DNA from: Croceimicrobium sp963977415
GTDB lineage: Bacteria > Bacteroidota > Bacteroidia > Flavobacteriales > Schleiferiaceae
Reading direction: 5' to 3'
DNA: 64,000 bases
Assembly (NCBI GenBank): GCA_963977415.1
Contig: CAXBOS010000004.1
Span: 124,001-188,000 of the forward strand
This document shows positions 34,440 through 44,419 of the stretch, piece by piece. Under the pieces are notes generated by a model. That model saw nothing but the letters and a program-made list of their open reading frames with translations, searched no databases and was not told where the DNA came from. The position numbers were made by a program, and so were the translations under genes. Each line of letters opens with the position of its first letter. Position 1 is the first letter of the stretch.

Positions 34440-35773
34440 TTAAGGAGACTCATTTTTAAATTAGGCACCAGTTGATCAATATCGCCTGCACCAATCGTTA
34501 AAATCACCTCGGGCTTTTCTTTGCTAAAACGGTTGATTATCTCCTGGCGGGCAGCCAAGCTTTTATTTACACTAGGGATTAGTTCTAATAAAGAAGCGGA
34601 GGTAATTCCAGCAATCGGTCGTTCGCGCGCTGGGTAGATTTCCAAAAGAATTACTTCATTAAAAAGACCTAAGCTTTCGGCAAACTGTGGCATGAAATCG
34701 CGGGTACGACTAAATAGATGCGGCTGAAAAATGGCCGTAATTTTTTTGGCAGGATAAAGTTCGCGAATGGAAAGGGCCAAAGCTTCAATCTCCTTCGGGT
34801 GATGGGCGTAGTCATCTATATAAACCAGGTCCTCTTGCTTAATATGGTATTCAAAACGACGTTTGACGCCCTTAAAACTTTCTAAACCTAATTTTACTTC
34901 TGTTTCACTCAAACCATAGTGCAAGGCAATGCCGGCTGCAGCCACGCTGTTCTCTACATTATAACGACCAGGAAGGCCTAGTTTGATATCGTTTATTTGC
35001 CCTTGCGGGTAAACCAAATCGTAAGTGTATTGATGATTTTCAATGCGAATGTTTTGAGCTCGGTAAGGCGCATCTGCCGAAAGGCCATAGTGTAAGCCTT
35101 TGCTTAAACCTGAATTTTCGTGTATGAGTAAGAGCTCCGTAACGGAATCAGCAAAGGTTTTGAAAGTTTCCTTCAGCGAATTCTCTTCACCGTAAATATC
35201 TAAATGGTCAGCATCGGTAGAGGTGATAGCGGCTGCTTCTGGCTTAAGGTTTAAAAAGCTTCGGTCGTACTCATCTGCCTCAGCAACCAAGATTTCCGTT
35301 TTGCGGCTGCCCCAAAAATTGGTTTGGTAGTTGGTGCTAATGCCGCCTAAAAAGGCACTAATGTTTTTACCATTGGCCCGAAATAAATGGGCTAATAGAG
35401 TAGAAGTGGTTGTTTTTCCGTGGGTGCCGGCAATGGCCAAACAATTTTGCTCGGCCGCGATTTCGCCCAAAAGGCGAGCACGTTTTATTAAGTTGAAACC
35501 TTTTTCTGTAAAATAGGCTAAGTGTAAATTGTCGGCAGGAATGGCGGGGGTGTAAACCACCAAGGTGTTTTCGGGGTCAATCTTTTTGGAAAGTAGCTCA
35601 ATATCGTCTTCGTAGTGAATTTTCATGCCTTCACTTTCCAGCTGCTTACACAGTTCCGATTGAAACCGATCGTAGCCAAAAACGGCTTGTCCCGAACTTT
35701 TGAAAAAGCGCGCTAAGGCGCTCATCCCGATACCTCCAATGCCTAAAAAGAAAATACTATTACTATTCAGCAT
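34436..35773 (-). CDS. murC: UDP-N-acetylmuramate--L-alanine ligase MurC
   Basis: 445 residues. The N-terminal Rossmann domain (FLGIGGIGMSALARF) and the Mur-ligase P-loop GTHGKTTTSTLLAHL are clear, with DEYDRSFL typical of MurC. It adds L-Ala to UDP-MurNAc. It overlaps murG by 11 bp and ftsQ by 4 bp. Confidence 0.97.
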   Translation of the reverse strand: MLNSNSIFFLGIGGIGMSALARFFKSSGQAVFGYDRFQSELCKQLESEGMKIHYEDDIELLSKKIDPENTLVVYTPAIPADNLHLAYFTEKGFNLIKRARLLGEIAAEQNCLAIAGTHGKTTTSTLLAHLFRANGKNISAFLGGISTNYQTNFWGSRKTEILVAEADEYDRSFLNLKPEAAAITSTDADHLDIYGEENSLKETFKTFADSVTELLLIHENSGLSKGLHYGLSADAPYRAQNIRIENHQYTYDLVYPQGQINDIKLGLPGRYNVENSVAAAGIALHYGLSETEVKLGLESFKGVKRRFEYHIKQEDLVYIDDYAHHPKEIEALALSIRELYPAKKITAIFQPHLFSRTRDFMPQFAESLGLFNEVILLEIYPARERPIAGITSASLLELIPSVNKSLAARQEIINRFSKEKPEVILTIGAGDIDQLVPNLKMSLLK

Positions 35774-36869
35774 GGTTCAGAATTTTATCGATTTCGTCAA
35801 CAATGGTAGCCGATGCGTGAGGCAAAGCGAGCTTCAAAATATTCTGCTCTAGTTTTTTAATTTCATCATCAGCTCCCAGTAAATCGCTCAATATTTTTAA
35901 TAATTCGGAGGGATTACCACTTTCTTTAAAAAGTAATGCCGCGTCACGATCTTTTAAATAGCTGGCGTTTTTCGTTTGATGGTCTTCTGCCACATTAGGC
36001 GAAGGAATTAAAATGCTGGCCTTGCCTAAAGCGGCTAATTCGCTCAGGGTATTGGCTCCAGCACGACTAATCACCAAATCTGCTGCAGCAAAGGCCTCGT
36101 TCATATTATTTAGGAAAGCGTGCAATTGGTGCTCGGGGGCAAGATGCGTAAACTGTTGGCTCAGACTTTCATAGTAGAGTTTGCCGCATTGCCAGATTAT
36201 GTTCAGGTTTTGCTTCGTTAAATCATTAATTATGGCGGCCATTAATTCATTGATGCGTCGGGCGCCTAGGCTGCCACCAAGAATTAGCAAGGTTTTTCGC
36301 TGCGGGTCTAATCCTAATTTCTGGCTGGCGCTTTCTTTACTCGGTACATTGTGGGTAAGATTGGCGCGCAGCGGATTGCCACTGAGAGTGATTTTGTCAG
36401 CAGGAAAAAAGCGCTCCATATTTTCATAGGCCACGCAAATAGATGAAGCTTTTGCTGCTAAAATTTTATTGGTAATTCCGGGGTAAGAGTTTTGCTCTTG
36501 AATTAAACAAGGAATTCCTTTTTGGGCCGCGGCGTACAATAAAGGGCCGCTGGCATATCCGCCGGTGCCAATGGCGAAATCGGCAGGGAATTTTTTCAAA
36601 ATACGACGGCTCTTCCACAAGGAGCTTATCACCTTTAAGGGAAAGCTCAAATTGTCTAAACTTAGTTTTCTTTGCAAACCGCTAATCCATAGTCCCTCAA
36701 TAGCGTAGCCTGCTTGAGGAACTTTCTCCATTTCCATTCTGCCTTGAGCGCCCACAAAAAGAAACTCGGCCGACGGGAAACGCTTTTTTAATTCGTCGGC
36801 AATGGCAATGGCGGGAAAAATATGCCCACCTGTACCGCCTCCGCTTATAATAAATCGCAAGTTAGACAT
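35763..36869 (-). CDS. murG: UDP-N-acetylglucosamine--N-acetylmuramyl transferase MurG
   Basis: 368 residues. GT-B glycosyltransferase with the N-terminal GGGTGGHIFPAIAIAD motif and the C-terminal SRAGANTLSELAALGK donor-binding segment. It converts lipid I to lipid II at the inner face of the membrane. It overlaps ftsW by 8 bp and murC by 11 bp. Confidence 0.97.
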   Translation of the reverse strand: MSNLRFIISGGGTGGHIFPAIAIADELKKRFPSAEFLFVGAQGRMEMEKVPQAGYAIEGLWISGLQRKLSLDNLSFPLKVISSLWKSRRILKKFPADFAIGTGGYASGPLLYAAAQKGIPCLIQEQNSYPGITNKILAAKASSICVAYENMERFFPADKITLSGNPLRANLTHNVPSKESASQKLGLDPQRKTLLILGGSLGARRINELMAAIINDLTKQNLNIIWQCGKLYYESLSQQFTHLAPEHQLHAFLNNMNEAFAAADLVISRAGANTLSELAALGKASILIPSPNVAEDHQTKNASYLKDRDAALLFKESGNPSELLKILSDLLGADDEIKKLEQNILKLALPHASATIVDEIDKILNHAE

Positions 36870-38070
36870 GGCTTAGGTTTTCGGGGTTTGGCGCGGGTAT
36901 TTCCTCGCTGGGGCTTTCTATATTCAAAGCTTCATCGTCTAGGCTGCTGTTCGATTGGCTTTTTCCACGACTCACACTTTGTATCATGCCGAGCGCAATA
37001 GCAGTCATCCAAATGGAAGTGCCGCCTTTGCTAACCAATGGCAGGGTTTGTCCGGTAACGGGAATAAGGTTTACGGCTACACTTAAGTTTACGAAGGCTT
37101 GCGCCAAGATGACCAATCCTAGCCCCAAGCTGAGAAGGGATCCAAAACTCGTCTTCGCTCGGTTTGCAATGCGTAAGAAGCGAAAGAGAATCCAGATAAA
37201 AACCACAATAATTAGTCCGCCGCCTAAGGTTCCCCATTCTTCCACAATCACCGCGAAAATAAAGTCGGAGTTCGACTGCGGCAGGAAGTTTTTAAGGGCG
37301 CTTTTGCCTGGGCCTTTACCAAGGTACTGACCTTCAGCAATAGCCATTTTGGCTTTGGTTACTTGATAGTTTTCGGCTGAGTCACCACTAGAAAAGCTTT
37401 CAATACGCGTTTTCCAAGTAGCCACACGGTTACTCATATTGGGGAAAGCATAAACCAATGCCACGAATATAGCAAGGGCCACCAAGCCACTTCCCGCTAA
37501 AATGAAAAGGTTTTTGATGGCATAGCCGCCAATAAATAGCAGTAAAAAGCTCACCCCAAAAATTAAGGCCGCGGTACTAAAGTTTGCGGGCAAAATTAAT
37601 CCTACCACCAAGAGGATTGGAAAGATAAGCGGTAGGAAGGTCGCTTTAAAACTGCGTAATTCTTCTTTGCTTCTTAAGGCTAAATAGCGCGCTAAGTAGG
37701 TTATTAAAACCACGCTAGCGAGGGCACTTGTTTGAAAAGTTTGCCCCATGGGTAGGCGTATCCAGCGTGAAGCATTAGAAACGTTAACCCCGTTGGCTAG
37801 GGTGTAAACTAATAATATGGCTACTGGAACAAGAAGAAGTCGTGAAAAAGATCCGAATAAGTTGTAGTCTACCCGGTGTACGGCGTACATCAGTCCAAAA
37901 CCAGCTCCAATAAAAAAGAGGTGTTTCGCTAAGTCCACAAGGGTACTTGCTCCGCCACTAAAGGCCAAGTTGCTACTTGCACTATATACCGTAATGGTGC
38001 CTACTAAGGCCAAGATGGCCGTAAGTATCCACAGGGTTGAGTCTCCTTTTATTTCGAGCTTAAATTTCAC
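36862..38070 (-). CDS. ftsW: Septal peptidoglycan polymerase FtsW (SEDS family)
   Basis: 402 residues with about ten membrane helices. Family motifs include WIRLPMGQTFQTSALAS, the long periplasmic loop after the middle helices, and PVTGQTLPLVSKGGTS near the end. A hydrophilic tail of about 35 residues follows. FtsW polymerises lipid II with its partner PBP (ftsI, encoded upstream). It starts 2 bp after murD. Confidence 0.96.
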   Translation of the reverse strand: MKFKLEIKGDSTLWILTAILALVGTITVYSASSNLAFSGGASTLVDLAKHLFFIGAGFGLMYAVHRVDYNLFGSFSRLLLVPVAILLVYTLANGVNVSNASRWIRLPMGQTFQTSALASVVLITYLARYLALRSKEELRSFKATFLPLIFPILLVVGLILPANFSTAALIFGVSFLLLFIGGYAIKNLFILAGSGLVALAIFVALVYAFPNMSNRVATWKTRIESFSSGDSAENYQVTKAKMAIAEGQYLGKGPGKSALKNFLPQSNSDFIFAVIVEEWGTLGGGLIIVVFIWILFRFLRIANRAKTSFGSLLSLGLGLVILAQAFVNLSVAVNLIPVTGQTLPLVSKGGTSIWMTAIALGMIQSVSRGKSQSNSSLDDEALNIESPSEEIPAPNPENLSHV

Positions 38071-38072
38071 GG

Positions 38073-39416
38073 TTATAAATTTCTTACCGCATCTTTAAAT
38101 TGGCGGCCACGGTCTTCGTAATTATCGAATAGATCGAAACTGGCACAAGCAGGACTTAATAAAACATTATCGCCTTTTGCGCCAATCTTATAGGCCATGC
38201 GTACCGCTTCATCCATATCGGCTGCGTCTATTACCATTTCTACCTCGCCATCAAATTCAGCGTGTAGTTTCGAATTATCGGTACCCAAGCAAATAATGGC
38301 TTTTACATGTTGCTTAACTAAGGGTAAAAGTTGACTGTAATCATTGCCCTTGTCAACGCCACCAGCAATCCAAATAGTAGGTTCCTTCATGCTTTCTAAA
38401 GCATACCAGGTAGAGTTTACATTAGTGGCCTTACTGTCGTTAATGAAGTTGATGCCATAAATTTGTAACACGGGTTCTAGACGGTGCTCAATACTTTCGA
38501 AATTAGCCATGCTTTCGCGGATGGTTTCTTTGCGAATGTTTAGTAATCTTCCCGCTACGCCCGAAGCTAAACTGTTGTAGCTGTTGTGTTTGCCTTGCAG
38601 GGCTAGTTCATTGATATCCATATCCTCTTTTCTGTTTAGAATTATTTTGAAAATGTTATTGTCGCCTAAAAATGCGCCTTGCTCTACCGGCTTCTCAAGC
38701 GAGAGTTGGTATTGCTGCGCTTTGATTTCTTTGGTTTTGATATACTTCTGACTTAAAGGGTCGTCGGCATTGTAGATGAAGTGGTCGTTTTCATCTTGGT
38801 TTTCGAAGATTCTTAATTTCGCCGCCGCGTAGAGGTCTATATTGTACTGGTAGCGATCTAAATGATCTTCCGTGATATTGGTAATAATGGAGATAAAGGG
38901 TTTGAAGTCCACTATATCATCCAGCTGAAAGCTGCTTATTTCCACCACATAATAGTCGTAACCGTTTTCTGCGACAGCGGCCGCAAAGCTTTCGCCGATA
39001 TTGCCCACCATCGCAACTTTTAGCCCCGCGTTTTTAAGCAGGTGATAGCAAAGCTTAGTGGTGGTGGTTTTACCATTGGTGCCCGTAATGGCAATAATTT
39101 TTCCCTTGCAAAAGCGATAAGCATACTCTACTTCGGAAATCAAGCTAATGCCAGCGGCGCGAATAGCTTGAATTAAAGGCGCTTTTTCAGGAATGCCAGG
39201 TGATTTAATAATCAGGTCACAAGCAAGAATACGCTCCTCGCTGTGCTGACTTTCTTCAAATTCAATGGAGGCATTGCTAAGCTGACGGTGGTATTTGTCT
39301 TTAATAATACCCGCATCACTTAAGAAGACTTGATGTCCTAGTTTTTTAGCTAAAAGAGCAGCACCTACGCCACTTTCCCCGCCTCCCAAAACTGCTATTT
39401 TAAGAATCGTACTCAT
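38073..39416 (-). CDS. murD: UDP-N-acetylmuramoylalanine--D-glutamate ligase MurD
   Basis: 447 residues from the ATG at 39416. The frame is open 19 codons further upstream, but that part lies inside mraY. ATG 39416 shares one base with the mraY stop (TAATG) and begins the normal N-terminus (LKIAVLGGGESGVGAA). The P-loop ITGTNGKTTTTKL and NDSKATNVNST are diagnostic. It adds D-Glu to UDP-MurNAc-L-Ala. Confidence 0.96.
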   Translation of the reverse strand: MSTILKIAVLGGGESGVGAALLAKKLGHQVFLSDAGIIKDKYHRQLSNASIEFEESQHSEERILACDLIIKSPGIPEKAPLIQAIRAAGISLISEVEYAYRFCKGKIIAITGTNGKTTTTKLCYHLLKNAGLKVAMVGNIGESFAAAVAENGYDYYVVEISSFQLDDIVDFKPFISIITNITEDHLDRYQYNIDLYAAAKLRIFENQDENDHFIYNADDPLSQKYIKTKEIKAQQYQLSLEKPVEQGAFLGDNNIFKIILNRKEDMDINELALQGKHNSYNSLASGVAGRLLNIRKETIRESMANFESIEHRLEPVLQIYGINFINDSKATNVNSTWYALESMKEPTIWIAGGVDKGNDYSQLLPLVKQHVKAIICLGTDNSKLHAEFDGEVEMVIDAADMDEAVRMAYKIGAKGDNVLLSPACASFDLFDNYEDRGRQFKDAVRNL

Positions 39417-40654
39417 TAGCGCAGTTTTAGAGTTACAAAGGTTAATACGGCTAGGAAAATGCCTACAATCCAAAAGCGGGTTACAATTTTACTTTCGTGG
39501 AAGCCTCTTTTTTGGTAGTGGTGGTGTAGGGGCGACATCAGGAAAATCCGACGGCCTTCTCCAAATTTCTTTTTGGTGTATTTGAAATAACTCACCTGTA
39601 AAACCACTGAAATATTCTCGGCTAAGAAAATGCCACATACCACGGGGATTAGCAGTTCTTTGCGAATAGCAATTGCGAATACCGCGATAATGCCGCCAAT
39701 GGTAAGACTACCCGTGTCGCCCATAAATACTTGGGCGGGGAAGGTGTTATACCACAGGAAACCAATACATGCACCCACAAAAGCAGCAATAAACACCACC
39801 ATTTCACCCGTATTCGGGATGTACATAATATTGAGATAATCGGCAAAAATGATTGAGCCCGATACATAAGCAAAAACACCTAAAGCGATGGCTATAATGG
39901 CCGAGGTTCCCGTGGCTAAACCATCAATTCCGTCGGTGAGATTCGCACCATTGGAAACGGCGGTAATAATGAAGATGACAATCGGGATAAAGATTAACCA
40001 TGCGTATTTACTGGCTTCGGGACCTATCCAGTTCAATAATGAATTGTAATCGAATTCATTATTTTTTACAAAAGGAATAGTTGTCTTTAGTGATTTTTGC
40101 GCATCTGCGTAAAGCGGTAAGGTTTGCTGACGTACGCCCGATTCTAATTCTACCAACTGCGCTGAAGCAATGCGATCTTTAACGGTTACATTATCGTTGA
40201 AGTAAAGAATGGAACCTACGATTAAGCCTAAGCCAATCTGCCCCATTACCTTAAACTTGCCCGGTAAACCCTTTTTGTTTTTGCGGAATACTTTAATGTA
40301 ATCATCCAAAAAACCCACCGCGCCCATCCAAATGGTAGTAATGATTAAAAGGATGATGTAAATGTTTTCTAGCTTGGCGAAAAGTAAGGTCGGGGCCAAG
40401 ATGCCCAGTAAAATGATTAATCCACCCATGGTCGGTGTGCCGGCTTTTTCACTTTGGCCTTCCAAACCAAGGTCGCGAATGCTTTCTCCTACCTGCTTGG
40501 CGCGTAATAGGTTAATTAGGCGCTTTCCGAAAACCAAGCAAATAAGCAAAGAGCTAATCAAAGCCATCGCCGCCCGGAAGGTGATGAATTCGAAAACGCC
40601 TGCTCCAGGTAAATCGTAAGCGCTGTTTAAATAGCTAAAGAGGTAATAAAGCAT
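39416..40654 (-). CDS. mraY: Phospho-N-acetylmuramoyl-pentapeptide transferase MraY
   Basis: 412 residues with about ten membrane helices. Catalytic segments are FLDDYIKVFRKNKKGL, NLTDGIDGLATG and MGDTGSLTIGG. A roughly 70-residue insert after the fifth helix (about 160-230) makes it longer than E. coli MraY (360), as is usual in Bacteroidota. It makes lipid I. It overlaps murE by one base. Confidence 0.97.
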   Translation of the reverse strand: MLYYLFSYLNSAYDLPGAGVFEFITFRAAMALISSLLICLVFGKRLINLLRAKQVGESIRDLGLEGQSEKAGTPTMGGLIILLGILAPTLLFAKLENIYIILLIITTIWMGAVGFLDDYIKVFRKNKKGLPGKFKVMGQIGLGLIVGSILYFNDNVTVKDRIASAQLVELESGVRQQTLPLYADAQKSLKTTIPFVKNNEFDYNSLLNWIGPEASKYAWLIFIPIVIFIITAVSNGANLTDGIDGLATGTSAIIAIALGVFAYVSGSIIFADYLNIMYIPNTGEMVVFIAAFVGACIGFLWYNTFPAQVFMGDTGSLTIGGIIAVFAIAIRKELLIPVVCGIFLAENISVVLQVSYFKYTKKKFGEGRRIFLMSPLHHHYQKRGFHESKIVTRFWIVGIFLAVLTFVTLKLR

Positions 40655-42117
40655 TAGCTAGGATATTTTTGGTTCAACATTTCTTGGGCCAAGGCGAGAT
40701 CGTTAAAGTCTTTGCGCACACCTTTAATTTCTTGATAGGTCTCGTGTCCTTTGCCGGCAATTAGAATGATGTCTTTGCTTTGGCCTAATTGAATGGCGGT
40801 TTTAATCGCTTGTTCACGGTCTAAGATGCAAAGCACCTTATGGCTTTGATGCATTTCTACGCCGGTCATCATTTCATCAAGGATGCTTTGAGGGTCTTCA
40901 AAGCGGGGATTATCGGAGGTGAGAATAACCTGATCGCTATTTTCACAAGCGACCTTGGCCATAATCGGTCTTTTGGTAGTATCGCGATTGCCGCCGCAGC
41001 CTACAACCGTAATTACCTTCTCGTTTTTTGTACGAATCTTGGCAATGGTGCCTAATACATTTTCTAAGGCATCGGGTGTGTGTGCGTAATCTACAATGGC
41101 GGTTAAGTCATTCTTCTGAATGTACTGAAAGCGGCCGGCCACCGAGTTTAAGCTGCTAATAGCGGTGGCTACTTGCAAAGGGTCTTTCTCTAATTCAACC
41201 GCTACTCCGTAAATGGCCAATAAATTGTACACATTAAAAGTGCCGATTAACTTGGTCCATACTTCATGCAGACCCAGTTTAATTAGCATGCCGTTTAGTT
41301 GGTGCTCCAAGATGCGTCCTTTGTAATCGCTATCGTTGCTAATGCTGTAGGTGCGAACCTTGGCCTTGGTATTTTGGGCCATCGTCATGCCGTGGCGCTC
41401 ATCGCCATTGGTAAGCATAAAAGCCGTTTTGGGTAAATTATCGAAGAGGGCTTTTTTGGCCTTTATATAGTTTTCGAAACTACCGTGGTAGTCTAAGTGA
41501 TCGTGGGAGATATTGGTGAAAACCGCGCCCGTAAAATGCAGGGCAAAAGTGCGCTTTTGGGCAATGCCATGACTGCTCGCTTCCATAAAGCAATACTTGC
41601 AGCCATTTTTCACCATCTCATTCAAATAGTAATTTATTTGAATAGGGTCGGGAGTAGTATGACTAGCGGGAAAACTCTCTTTGCCAATCTTAATATCAAC
41701 AGTAGAAAGCAAGCCGCTTTTCTCTCCTAAATTGGTGAAGAGCTGATAAAGAAGAGTGCTGGTGGTCGTTTTGCCATTGGTGCCGGTTACTCCAATTAGC
41801 TTTAATTTTTTAGAAGGCTCATCGTAAAAATTACTTGCTATTTTGGCTAAAGCAGCGTGACTATCTTTTACAAGAATATAGGTAATTCCTTCTGCGGTTT
41901 CGCTAGGAAGGTTTTCGCAGATTATAGCACGAGCGCCCGTTTCGATAGCGGCGCCAATGTATTTATGGCCATCTACCCGAGTGCCAATAATAGCCACAAA
42001 CAATGACTCACGGCTAGCTTCCTTAGAATTAAAAGTGATTTTGCTTACCGCAAGATGCGTAGTCCCGATAGTATCGAGCAATGAAACACCGTATAAAAGA
42101 TCCTTTAATAGCTTCAT
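40654..42117 (-). CDS. murE: UDP-N-acetylmuramoyl-L-alanyl-D-glutamate--diamino acid ligase MurE
   Basis: 487 residues. The P-loop GVTGTNGKTTTSTLLY and the substrate motif SDNPRFEDP are present. SDNPR (rather than the Lys-type DDNPR variants) is typical of meso-diaminopimelate-adding enzymes. The protein overlaps ftsI by 4 bp (ATGA). Confidence 0.96.
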   Translation of the reverse strand: MKLLKDLLYGVSLLDTIGTTHLAVSKITFNSKEASRESLFVAIIGTRVDGHKYIGAAIETGARAIICENLPSETAEGITYILVKDSHAALAKIASNFYDEPSKKLKLIGVTGTNGKTTTSTLLYQLFTNLGEKSGLLSTVDIKIGKESFPASHTTPDPIQINYYLNEMVKNGCKYCFMEASSHGIAQKRTFALHFTGAVFTNISHDHLDYHGSFENYIKAKKALFDNLPKTAFMLTNGDERHGMTMAQNTKAKVRTYSISNDSDYKGRILEHQLNGMLIKLGLHEVWTKLIGTFNVYNLLAIYGVAVELEKDPLQVATAISSLNSVAGRFQYIQKNDLTAIVDYAHTPDALENVLGTIAKIRTKNEKVITVVGCGGNRDTTKRPIMAKVACENSDQVILTSDNPRFEDPQSILDEMMTGVEMHQSHKVLCILDREQAIKTAIQLGQSKDIILIAGKGHETYQEIKGVRKDFNDLALAQEMLNQKYPS

Positions 42118-44078
42118 CCTAATTTCAATTCAATTAGTTGTTCGGTACTTATTTCCGTGCCCGCGCTAGGGTATTGCCATTGTACTTTTCCGTTACCGGA
42201 GATGCGTACCTTGAAGCCAGCGTTTTCTAATTCACTAAGTACTTGATAGCCATTGCGTCCTTTCAAATTGGGCATGGCTTTCAATCTTTCAGCGTCTATT
42301 ATTTGCACATCATCTGCGCTAAGGCTGGCAAAGCTGTTTGCGGGGGCGGTATTAACTTCTTGGGGACTGTTTCGGTAAATATTTTCAGCAATGGTTTTAA
42401 AAACGGGGAAGGCCACGGTGCTGCCGTAGTAAGAGCCTTGGGGCTTGTTGATCACTACGATGCAGGAGTATTGCGGATTGTCGGTGGGGAAGTAACCAGC
42501 AAAAGAAGCTTGATAATCTTTAGTACCTTGTTTCCAGTAGTTTAGTTGACAGGTGCCCGTTTTTCCTGCTAAGCCACAAATGCTATACTTGCCGCTTTGC
42601 GCGGTGCCGTCTTGCACTACACCTTTTAATAGAATTTGTAATTTCTCTAAGGTTTCGGGCGAGCAAATGGCAGGATTTAAAACTTCGGTTTCAATCTTTT
42701 CTACGCTGCGTCCGTGACTTTGAATTTCCTCTAAAAAACGAGGTTTTACCATAATACCATCGTTGGCTACGGCATTGTAAAAGGTAAGCAGCTGCATAGG
42801 CGTGAAGCTCACTTGGTAACCGAAGCTAATCCAGGGCAGGGAAATAGCACTCCAATCGGCATCGCTCGTTTTAGGAATGCGCGGTTTGCCCTCACCTTTA
42901 ATAGCCAAGTCTAGCGATTGGTGCAGACCAATGCTGTAAAGGCGGTCGATAAATTTTTGGGGCTGATTGGCATAGTGGTCGATAATGGTTTTGGCGATGC
43001 CTACATTACTCGACTTTTCAAAAGCTTCTCTTAAGTTCGTTTTGCCGTAACCTTTGCCATTACTGTCTTTTATTAAAGAAGACTTGTATTCGTAAATTCC
43101 GTTTTCAGTATCTACAGGAGTGTTAAGGTCCGCGTATCCATCTTCGAAAAGAGCCAGCACGGCGGCCAGTTTAAAGGTTGAGCCAGGCTCGGTGCTTTCC
43201 CACACGGCGTAATTACGCTTCTCGAAGTAAGTGCCATTTTTAGTGATGCCTAAATTGGAGATGGCTTTGATAGCGCCCGTTTTCACATCCATTAAAACCG
43301 CACAGCCGTGGTCGGCTTGGTAAGTTTCTAGGCTGGCAAGCAAGGCATTGTGCACAATGTCCTGCATGCGACTATCGATGGTGCAAATTAAATCGAGGCC
43401 ATTTTCAGGCTCTTCTTCATTTTGATCGTTTAGAGGTTTCCAGTTTTGGTTTCCAATTTTTTGTTTCAGTCGCTTGCCGTCTTTTCCTTTGAGATAAGCG
43501 GAATAAGCACCTTCTAAACCAGTGGCGAAACTTTTACGCTCGCGGCCAATAGTACGCTCCGCAATTTTACCCAAGGGCATTTTGCGGTAATTCTCTTGTT
43601 CTATAATTAAGCCTCCTTTAAAACGACCGGCATTAAATATGGGGAAGCTTTTAATTTCTTGCAGATCTAGGTAACTGAGATCCTTGCCAATGGGGAAATA
43701 ACGTTGATCTTGGTTGCGGGCTTTAATTAGGTCATTCTTCCAGCTGGCCCAGGTCCTGTCCTTAAATTTGGCGGCTAAGCTTTTGCTCAAGGCAGATACC
43801 TCTTCAAAAAAAAGATCCTCGTCAACTGTAACAGGATCGAAGTGTAAATTGTAAACCGGTACCGAAGTAGCAAGTAATTTACCGTCGCTAGAGTAGATAT
43901 TTCCTCTTTCTGCGGGGATGTTCATTTCGCGCACTACTTCTTTTTGGGCGCGTTCGCGTAAAGCTTCTCCCTCAATAAATTGGATGCTTAATAATTTGGT
44001 AAATATGAGCACAGCTAAGAGGGCCAGTGGTACAAACACTAGAAAGGCTCTACTTAATATGGCTTTGTTTTCGGACAT
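42114..44078 (-). CDS. ftsI: Septal penicillin-binding protein with PASTA domain (FtsI/PBP3 type)
   Basis: 654 residues. N-terminal membrane helix (about 10-30), a PBP dimerisation domain, then a transpeptidase domain. The catalytic SxxK is in TEPGSTFKLA, the SxN motif in KSSNVGIA and KTG in GKTGTCQ. A C-terminal PASTA domain (MPNLKGRNGYQVLSELENAG) closes the chain. It is the class B transpeptidase partner of FtsW. It lies 8 bp after ftsL. Confidence 0.94.
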   Translation of the reverse strand: MSENKAILSRAFLVFVPLALLAVLIFTKLLSIQFIEGEALRERAQKEVVREMNIPAERGNIYSSDGKLLATSVPVYNLHFDPVTVDEDLFFEEVSALSKSLAAKFKDRTWASWKNDLIKARNQDQRYFPIGKDLSYLDLQEIKSFPIFNAGRFKGGLIIEQENYRKMPLGKIAERTIGRERKSFATGLEGAYSAYLKGKDGKRLKQKIGNQNWKPLNDQNEEEPENGLDLICTIDSRMQDIVHNALLASLETYQADHGCAVLMDVKTGAIKAISNLGITKNGTYFEKRNYAVWESTEPGSTFKLAAVLALFEDGYADLNTPVDTENGIYEYKSSLIKDSNGKGYGKTNLREAFEKSSNVGIAKTIIDHYANQPQKFIDRLYSIGLHQSLDLAIKGEGKPRIPKTSDADWSAISLPWISFGYQVSFTPMQLLTFYNAVANDGIMVKPRFLEEIQSHGRSVEKIETEVLNPAICSPETLEKLQILLKGVVQDGTAQSGKYSICGLAGKTGTCQLNYWKQGTKDYQASFAGYFPTDNPQYSCIVVINKPQGSYYGSTVAFPVFKTIAENIYRNSPQEVNTAPANSFASLSADDVQIIDAERLKAMPNLKGRNGYQVLSELENAGFKVRISGNGKVQWQYPSAGTEISTEQLIELKLG

Positions 44079-44086
44079 CTCGTCTT

Positions 44087-44419
44087 CTAATCTTTTACCT
44101 TAATTACTTTTGGCGGTTGTTTGCCTTGTTGCAGATTTAAATGGGCTGCATTAACTTTTTCAATCACTTTGCTCTCCATCGATTCGTTCATTAAGCGCGA
44201 GCGGGTATCGATGAACTCCGAGTTTAATTCTTTCATTTCGCGACGCAGTTCGGCGATGCGATGTACTTTTCGCTCGGCATTATGACTGCTGGTGGTCATA
44301 ATTAAGGCTAAGCCACAGAGGAAAAGGATATAAGGCCAGTGCTTTAGGACCTTGGGGTTTACTAGAAACCCTCCGGTAAGAAGGGTGCTAAAGCGGCTAT
44401 TTTTTTTAGCTTCAGTCAT
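44087..44419 (-). CDS. ftsL: FtsL-like cell division protein
   Basis: 110 residues from ATG 44419. The open frame runs 16 codons further upstream into rsmH, but ATG 44419, overlapping the rsmH stop by 8 bp, fits the family better. One membrane helix (about 29-47, HWPYILFLCGLALIMTT) is followed by a helical, coiled-coil-like periplasmic segment rich in Glu and Arg. Sequence identity is always weak for FtsL; the assignment rests on topology and position between rsmH and ftsI. Confidence 0.8.
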   Translation of the reverse strand: MTEAKKNSRFSTLLTGGFLVNPKVLKHWPYILFLCGLALIMTTSSHNAERKVHRIAELRREMKELNSEFIDTRSRLMNESMESKVIEKVNAAHLNLQQGKQPPKVIKVKD